This document shows positions 58,325 through 64,000 of a stretch of DNA of 64,000 nucleotides, one piece after another. The notes beneath the pieces are model-generated. The model searched no databases. It was given only the letters and a program-made list of their open reading frames with translations, and had not been told where the DNA came from. A program made the position numbers and the translations under genes. The number at the start of each line of letters is the position of its first letter. Within the stretch, counting starts at the first letter, position 1. Source of the stretch: Takakia lepidozioides (taxonomy: Eukaryota; Streptophyta; Takakiopsida; Takakiales; Takakiaceae); assembly GCA_030704615.1 (NCBI GenBank), contig CM060731.1:62910756-62974755 (forward strand), given 5' to 3'.

Positions 58325-58545
58325 ACTAGTGTGGCTCCCGCAGGAAGCTCCAGGGTGTTGGGAGTAAAGCCGGGGGGATGACAAGAATATAGCCAGGGCG
58401 GATAAGCTCCCAAAAGTTGGGATGAGGCCTGCCGCCATTAGTGTGGGCCCCCGCGGGAAGCCTAAAGGTGTTGTTGGGCGTATAGAGGGGATGGCCGGAG
58501 TATAGCCAGGGGCTTAGAGGCTCCAAGGTGTTGGGGAGGTGAGGC
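58325..58545. repeat. Two-unit GC-rich tandem repeat
   Basis: A unit with a GTGGCTCCCGCAGGAAGC or GTGGGCCCCCGCGGGAAGC head, a GGTGTTGGG or GGTGTTGTTGGG segment and (A/G)TATAGCCAGGG occurs twice, about 110 bp apart. A TTGAGTTCAAACCCTC word at about 58681-58696 resembles a Pol III B box, but no A box is paired with it. Confidence 0.6.
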
Positions 58546-58899
58546 ATGAGCCAGGGAGATACCCCTTAACTCTGCGCTACTGGACCTTACACACCCCAAG
58601 CTCCTATCCGTGAGGGAGACAATCCATAGTGACGGACCGTCGGAGGTAGGCATTACCCGTGGGGTAATGTCGGGGTAAGGTTTTGAGTTCAAACCCTCTT
58701 CGAGGTTGACCTCTAAATTTTTTTGTCTGTAAAATTCTTGGGAAGGGGGTTTGTATGTGATTCAAGGAGGCAAGAAAAAACCTAGGGAAAATAAACGAAG
58801 AACTATAGCCCGCAACGAAACTGGGGGCGATCAAAAGCACTACCCCGGTCCATCCCGGATTAGTGATGAGCAAATGTCGCCCTGGTGGCTAGGGGGGGG

Positions 58900-61540
58900 T
58901 ATGAACTTGCATTAACAAGAAATGCACTAGAGTTTGAGTGGAGATATGGGGGGACCGTCCAATTCACTTGTTTTAATAGCGTGTCAATGACGTTTTGTTA
59001 GCTTTGAATGATTTTCATTCACAGAGGAGTGATTTATCATCCAAAAGGAGAAAACAACCATTCATGGAAATAGATAGAAATTGCAGTCATAATAAATGGG
59101 GACCAAGGTCTCCCTACAAAAGAAAGGCCATCACACATAATTTGCGTGTCCCAGGGTGTTCCCTTGATCCCCTGGGGGACTTCACTTCGTACCTTTAGGA
59201 TCTGGGTGAGATTCCGTCTCCATAAGAATTTTCTATATTTTCAGGATTCATTAGAGTGGGGTTTTTTTGAATTCCTTATTAAAGCAAAAAACAAACAATA
59301 GGCAAATTGGAATTGGAATGTATCCGAACCCCACAAAAGACGACTCAGTAGTACATTCGCTCACACACAGGCCCACGAAAACACAAGATGCATGCAACGA
59401 GCGCATTGGAGAGGTGTGTTTGTATATATGCGTCGGAAAGACTGGCAGAGAAGGAAAGTGGCTGCACTTGAAGCCGAGCTTCACGGCATTGTGGAAATAA
59501 AGATAGACACTTTCCAGTTTTGGCGGATATTCTGATGCGCTGTGGAGAGCTGGTGGGCGGGGTGTGGAGTACATGGCATGTGCCAGGCTGGGAAGCATGT
59601 ATAAGTACAAACAAGGCTCCATGTGACAAGTGATGCGGACACAGGGTACGGTAATGCAAGCATGCATGGTTGCCGAGGGGATGACGCTCAAAGGCGACAG
59701 CGTATCAAGGGCGAGATGCAGATGATCCAGTCTCAGTGTGCAGCTGCCGAAAAATGATAACGACGCCTTTGGATAGTTGGGCCTACATTTGCAGATGAGG
59801 TTATGAAACTGGCCAGAAACTATGGTGGGCTAGGTGTTTTTTTCAAGCGTGCAACCAACATGAGACTCCGTGCGAGATGACTTGAGTCGGAGCTGTCTCG
59901 AAGTGCGGTTGAGTCATCAAAACAATGACGCGGCTTGGCAAGGGCACGAAGTTCATCTGAACAGAAGAGTTGGAAAGCAGAATGCCTGCAATGATACAAG
60001 AGTGTTTTACGGCGAGCGGCTTGTGGATGTGGAGGCGTTTGTAAACATTTGCATCTTCGATAATGTATCTCCATGGTTGAGTTGTACAGAACCAAGCAAG
60101 CCACTCTATAACATATGCAAGCACTTCATTGTTTTTATCGTTTTTTGTTCACAAACAAACACAACATGCCCTTGTTGTTTATGCGCTAGAGCGGTTCAAA
60201 AACTGTGTTCGAGAGATGACGTATGTTGAGAGAAGACAACTTTTCAAATTCAGCAACGACTATTCTTTCTTCTCATACGAAAGGCATCAAATATGAAGGC
60301 CAACCCAACGATACTCACAACACCTGCTTCAATAGCTTGCTACATAACTAACCCAGGGTGGACATATGCTACTATGAGAAAAATGAGTACAATGAAAATG
60401 AAGCGAAACGGACATATGTAGCTCTCAAAACAGGTGGGGATTTTAGGATCGATGAGAGGCAGGGCAGCGCTCACCAAGTTTTCACTGGTGTTGTTTAACA
60501 CAGTTAAGTAGAAGAATAGTGGAGTCGTCTTCGGACCGCTCATGTAACTTGTCGCATCTCATGTCCCGTGAGGTGCCAAAGTGGGGTTATGGCATGGTAT
60601 GTTGAGGGCAAACCACAACAAAAAGAGAGATGGGGTGGGCGAGTTTTAAGGGAACGACTTGTACATATGGAGCCTCTTATTGGGGGGCGTTAGACGTTAC
60701 GATTGAGTGAAGAGACATCACATAAGAAGCATGATCTGCATATGGTGAGGCTGGAGGAGTAAGCAACAAATATCGAGACAAAGTGGCTACTTCATTGACA
60801 TGTGAAGTGTTATTAAGTTAATGATTGGGGATCTGCTAGTTAAGTTCTATGCCATCACCCATGGGGCACACGTCAATGGCTCGCAAATCAAGCATTTAAA
60901 ATAATTAAAATGTTGCAACCGTATGTATTTGTGTCATCAAGTGACAGATCGTCACAGAGAATTATGTGTTGGTCTCTCCGTATACCTTTGGAGTTATTGC
61001 ATAAAGACATAGGATCGCAGCCAACCCCACGAGATTCACACAGAAAAATACTTCAATGCCAAGTATCTTTACATATTTGCTTTTAGATGAAAATTTCCAA
61101 AGCTCTAGCCCCTCCATTAACGCCCCGGCACGGGAGCCCTGGGAATATGCCCACCTCTCCCAGCTTGATGAAACATATTCATCGTTATGAAAGAGTGCAT
61201 ACCAAGCTATCATCCTCCAGTATCTCTTCACAGGTGGTTCTTCATGTGAAACAAACCACAGTTTATCTAATACGGCTAATACAACAACATTTTTTTCAAT
61301 GAACTTCAGTATTTGCACGCCATCCTCTTGATCTTGGAGTAAGACAAGCCACCGTTAACAACCGGCACGTTAGGCATGCCTCATGTCAAATATCCACAAA
61401 AGAATTGAAAATATGACCTCCCGTCCAAGGCTTGTCCTCCCAAAATCCTAGATTTAATCTACCAATGGCGCATTAGATAATGGCTCATAACCCTTAGAGG
61501 GATATAAATTGAATCTAATAGCTAAAGCATAATACCCCCC
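58900..61540. other. Intergenic, unrecognised ORFs only
   Basis: The longest ORFs are a 146-codon minus-strand frame at 59251-59691 and a 118-codon minus-strand frame at 60962-61318, which has a hydrophobic C-terminal helix (NLVGLAAILCLYAI). A shorter minus-strand ORF at 60340-60543 also has a strong hydrophobic segment (FRFIFIVLIFLIVAYV). None matches a known family and none has a clear promoter or exon series. Confidence 0.35.
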
Positions 61541-61559
61541 TTTAAGGAATTTGCAGACG

Positions 61560-62025
61560 CATTTGCCCGCTGGGTAAAAACGCCCCTGCCACGTGGCGGG
61601 CGCAGATCCGCGCGTAGCGGTCCAAGCCCGTGACCGCTGCGGTTAACGCTGGCGTCCGCCGGTCCGTCTCAGTTTTGATTATCCTACGGTAAAGACCGCG
61701 CCCCTGCTCGCACGCCTCAAACCTCACGGCCTGAGCCCCTCGTGCGATGTACTATGCCTCAGTACAGAAAGAACTTAAAGGTCAGGACGCTGGGGCAACC
61801 GCTCAAAACCCGCGTCCCCGTACGTCGTGACTGGACCACGGCTGCCTCCACGCTTTTATATCGATGCCTACTCTTTAGGGCGCAGCACCCGGGCTCCTCC
61901 CGGGCTGCTCGCGATTTTTGGGGCAGTTGCTGCCCAGCGAAATGACCCGCCAAACCCAAGACAAAAAAATACAACCCACCCTCCCTGCCGCCATGACTTA
62001 CTAGTGGGGGGGGGGGGTGGTGGGG
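61560..62025. other. GC-rich island of unknown role
   Basis: The block is much richer in G+C and CpG than its AT-rich surroundings (CCACGTGGCGGG, CGCGCGTAGCGG, GCACCCGGGCTCCTCCCGGG). It contains a perfect short palindrome around CCCGGGCTCCTCCCGGG and ends in a run of about 12 G at 61997. I checked for 5S, 7SL, RNase P/MRP and tRNA signatures by eye and found none. It could be an inserted repeat or an unannotated structured RNA. Confidence 0.4.
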
Positions 62026-62329
62026 GATACGCACATAATGGCCTTAGAGTAACCTTATATCATAGATCTAGTCTGTTGGCCTTCTTTTTTCAGAGCTGGC
62101 TATATTTCAAATTAGTACCAAAACACAAGATTATTTCTTCAAACAATTCATATACAAGTTTCTATTGGTACCATTTTCAATAAGCTATGGGGTTTTTCCC
62201 CTTATCAATTTTTGACATGAAATAGTGGGATTCCATAATGCACTCTCCTCTTTTGAAGAACCTAAATTAGATTTTCAACTTCAAGCTTTGCTTGGAAAAT
62301 AAATGAATCACATACATAAATGGTGAAAT

Positions 62330-63540
62330 GATAAGATGGGATCAACCTTTCAATGCGAGAGTGCTTGGGATGCTCTATCGACTCAAGTAATGTTATTCTA
62401 TGCGGCCTCCACTTGGGCTCTCGTCATAGTCCACACAACCCCTCCTACTCGTCCTCAAGTCACTTTCCTCCACATGAAATTGCCCTCTTCCTTCACAAAT
62501 GAAATGGCTCAAAGGCCCACAAGCTAGGCCACTTGTCTTAGCTTAAAAGAATTCTACCTAACTAGGGAGCTTCAAGCTCCACTTCCTAGGATCTAGCCTC
62601 CCTCAAGCTTGCCCCTTCTTATATACTGTTTTAGAGTCTAATAAATTAATAGAAAATATTCATTAAACTTTTGTTTCCTTGGAGGATCTATAATATAATA
62701 TTTAACATGGATGAAAAGTCTTGGAGGCAAATGAAAGCTGGCTTTTCATCCATCCAATTGGATGACCAGTTGGCGCGAGTTGTCATTTCATCCATCCAGC
62801 TCCTCAAGGCGAATTCCAGATTTTTCATCCATCCAAGAAGTAGAAATGCAAATAATAGGCCCTGTGAGTGCCATCGTTTCAATAATTTGGCCCTGCTGCT
62901 AATCAGCTCCATAAATCACCAAACTTGGTGGAAAACTACAATTATATACCCCGTATCACCCTGTAAATTCTCAGCTCCATCGGTGGTAAAAACAATTGCG
63001 CTTCTCGCCATTCGTCGTATTTTCGCTACATATAGATTTTGTGGTATTTCTGGAAATCAAATCCCTGGTGATGGCTCTGGGGTCTTTGACCCTGCCACTT
63101 AGTCATAGGTTGTCCAGAGTCCCCTCCAGTTGTCCCGCACCACTAACAGGTCCACGCTTCGTCGTTTGAAGTCGTCCTGACCTGCTGTCATTCCGATGCG
63201 GCCAATTGCTTTGTTGCGATATTTCATCGCTGTACATGTCGCTTCCACCAATTGCCAAGCTCCTCGCCGTGTGTTCCTACTGGACTTGAAAGGCGGGAGA
63301 AAAGAGAGATCGCAATCTGGGGCTGGAACAGTTGTCTTGTAATGTTCGAACATGATTACCTCGTCATTTCTGGTACCGAATTGGCTGCCTAATCTGCTGG
63401 TCGTCTCTAATTTCCTACGTGCTTTACCAACGATTTCCAGACAACTAACAAACTAACCTGTTTTGGCAGTACAATGCCGAAATCGCTTGTCTTATGATCA
63501 AAAACGATCGGAAAAGAAAAGTGTACCGATATATGCATCT
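62330..63540 (+). repeat. Dispersed repeat, copy 2 (about 1.2 kb)
   Basis: This is a same-orientation copy of 46270-47695, including the distal CTACTGGACTTGAAAGGCGG, CTACGTGCTTTACCA, CAGTACAATGCC and ATATATGCATCTA blocks. Divergence is visible throughout, so the copies are not recent. Confidence 0.85.
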
Positions 63541-63544
63541 ATAT

Positions 63545-63905
63545 TTTTCATCCATCCTTGTGGATGACCAGTTGACGCGAGTTGTCATTCATCCATTCCT
63601 CCTCAGGGCGAATTTTCATCCATCCATAAAGCAAAAACTCAAATAATCGGCTTCCGTGAGTGTCGTTGACTTGATAATTTGGTGCCATTACTAATCTCTT
63701 CCATAAATCACCAAACTTGGTGACAAATTATAATTGAACACCTTGTAGATGCCTGCAAAGTTTCAGGGTGATTGGGGATGACCATATATTTCAATCGCCG
63801 GTTTTTGCCATTTCGCCATATAGGAAGTTGTTCCTTCCTGGAAAATAATTAACTGATGGTGCCCTTGGGGGTCTTTGGCCTTGCTACTGACTCCCCGACT
63901 GCGGG
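63545..63905 (+). repeat. Dispersed repeat, partial copy 4
   Basis: Directly after copy 2 the middle of the repeat starts again: TTTTTCATCCATCC, GTGGATGACCAGTTG, CACCAAACTTGGTGACAAAT, and GGTGCCC.TGGGGGTCTTTGGC. This gives a nested or tandem partial copy, cut off by the poly-T tract. Confidence 0.8.
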
Positions 63906-63925
63906 AGGCATCTCCTTCTTAAACT

Positions 63926-63926
<1 letters not shown>

Positions 63927-63958
<32 letters not shown>
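63927..63958. repeat. Poly-T tract of 32 bases
   Basis: It is an uninterrupted T-run. It may mark the tail of a minus-strand retroposon (as poly-A) or a simple-sequence expansion. The window ends before the other side can be read. Confidence 0.9.
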
Positions 63959-64000
63959 CTAGCAAATATCATTATTTTGACACCACAATGTCCGAACTGT

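Noticed and set aside
58681-58696. tRNA gene or SINE suggested by a B-box-like word
   Set aside because: No matching A box or cloverleaf could be drawn around it.
59251-59691. 146-codon minus-strand ORF as a secreted Cys-rich protein
   Set aside because: No signal peptide at its start, no exon structure and no known cysteine pattern; several other frames are also open here.
46270-63540. The two full repeat copies as LTRs of a single 17-kb retrotransposon
   Set aside because: No Gag or Pol sequence lies between them in the right order, and additional partial copies show a dispersed repeat is simpler.

Overview
This is a 64 kb piece of a land-plant nuclear genome. The genes are split by many short introns with GT/AG borders, there is a plant-type U2 snRNA promoter, and plant families (PHO1 phosphate exporter, APF1-like aspartyl protease, PPR, ABCG) are present. 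Genes are sparse and set in degenerate LTR retrotransposons, hAT DNA transposons and dispersed AT-rich repeats. I could not fix the species from sequence alone; a non-seed plant (bryophyte, lycophyte or fern) is plausible, but that is inference.

Layout. 1-5 kb: no recognised gene, a few unrecognised ORFs. 5.2-7.5 kb: a tandem repeat, a long imperfect hairpin and a foldback element with ~180 bp inverted arms. 7.7-10.5 kb: a decayed Copia element on the minus strand. 12.68-18.02 kb: an intact 12-exon PHO1-type SPX/EXS gene (849 aa, all exon phases consistent). 18-21 kb: AT-rich repeats. 21.5-24.2 kb: the 3' half of a decayed Ty3/Gypsy element. 24.7-32.5 kb: a graveyard of host-gene pieces: NOT3 exon 1, a copy of one PHO1 exon, an unrecognised decayed gene, a 111-bp tandem array made from PPR-motif sequence, a Gypsy RT scrap and part of an ABCG transporter. 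32.9-39.2 kb: an intact 10-exon secreted, probably GPI-anchored, aspartyl protease (557 aa). 40.07-40.26 kb: a U2 snRNA gene with a Pol II-type USE and TATA box. 41.0-45.7 kb: a dead hAT (DUF659-type) transposon flanked by two oppositely oriented arrays of short palindromes. 46.3-47.7 kb: a dispersed repeat with further copies at 52.8, 62.3 and 63.5 kb. 47.75-51.01 kb: a 10-exon gene resembling a bacterial-type beta-class DNA amino-methyltransferase (N4-cytosine/N6-adenine type). 53.5-55.9 kb: a second palindrome array related to that of the hAT element. 56-64 kb: repeats and no convincing gene.

The expressed host functions I can support are phosphate export (PHO1), cell-surface proteolysis, and splicing (U2). 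They are unrelated and form no operon-like unit. The most unusual item is the intron-bearing methyltransferase-like gene. Its ten exons join in a single frame with only one obstacle, a TAG codon that also forms the 3' AG of a possible 90-nt phase-0 intron.
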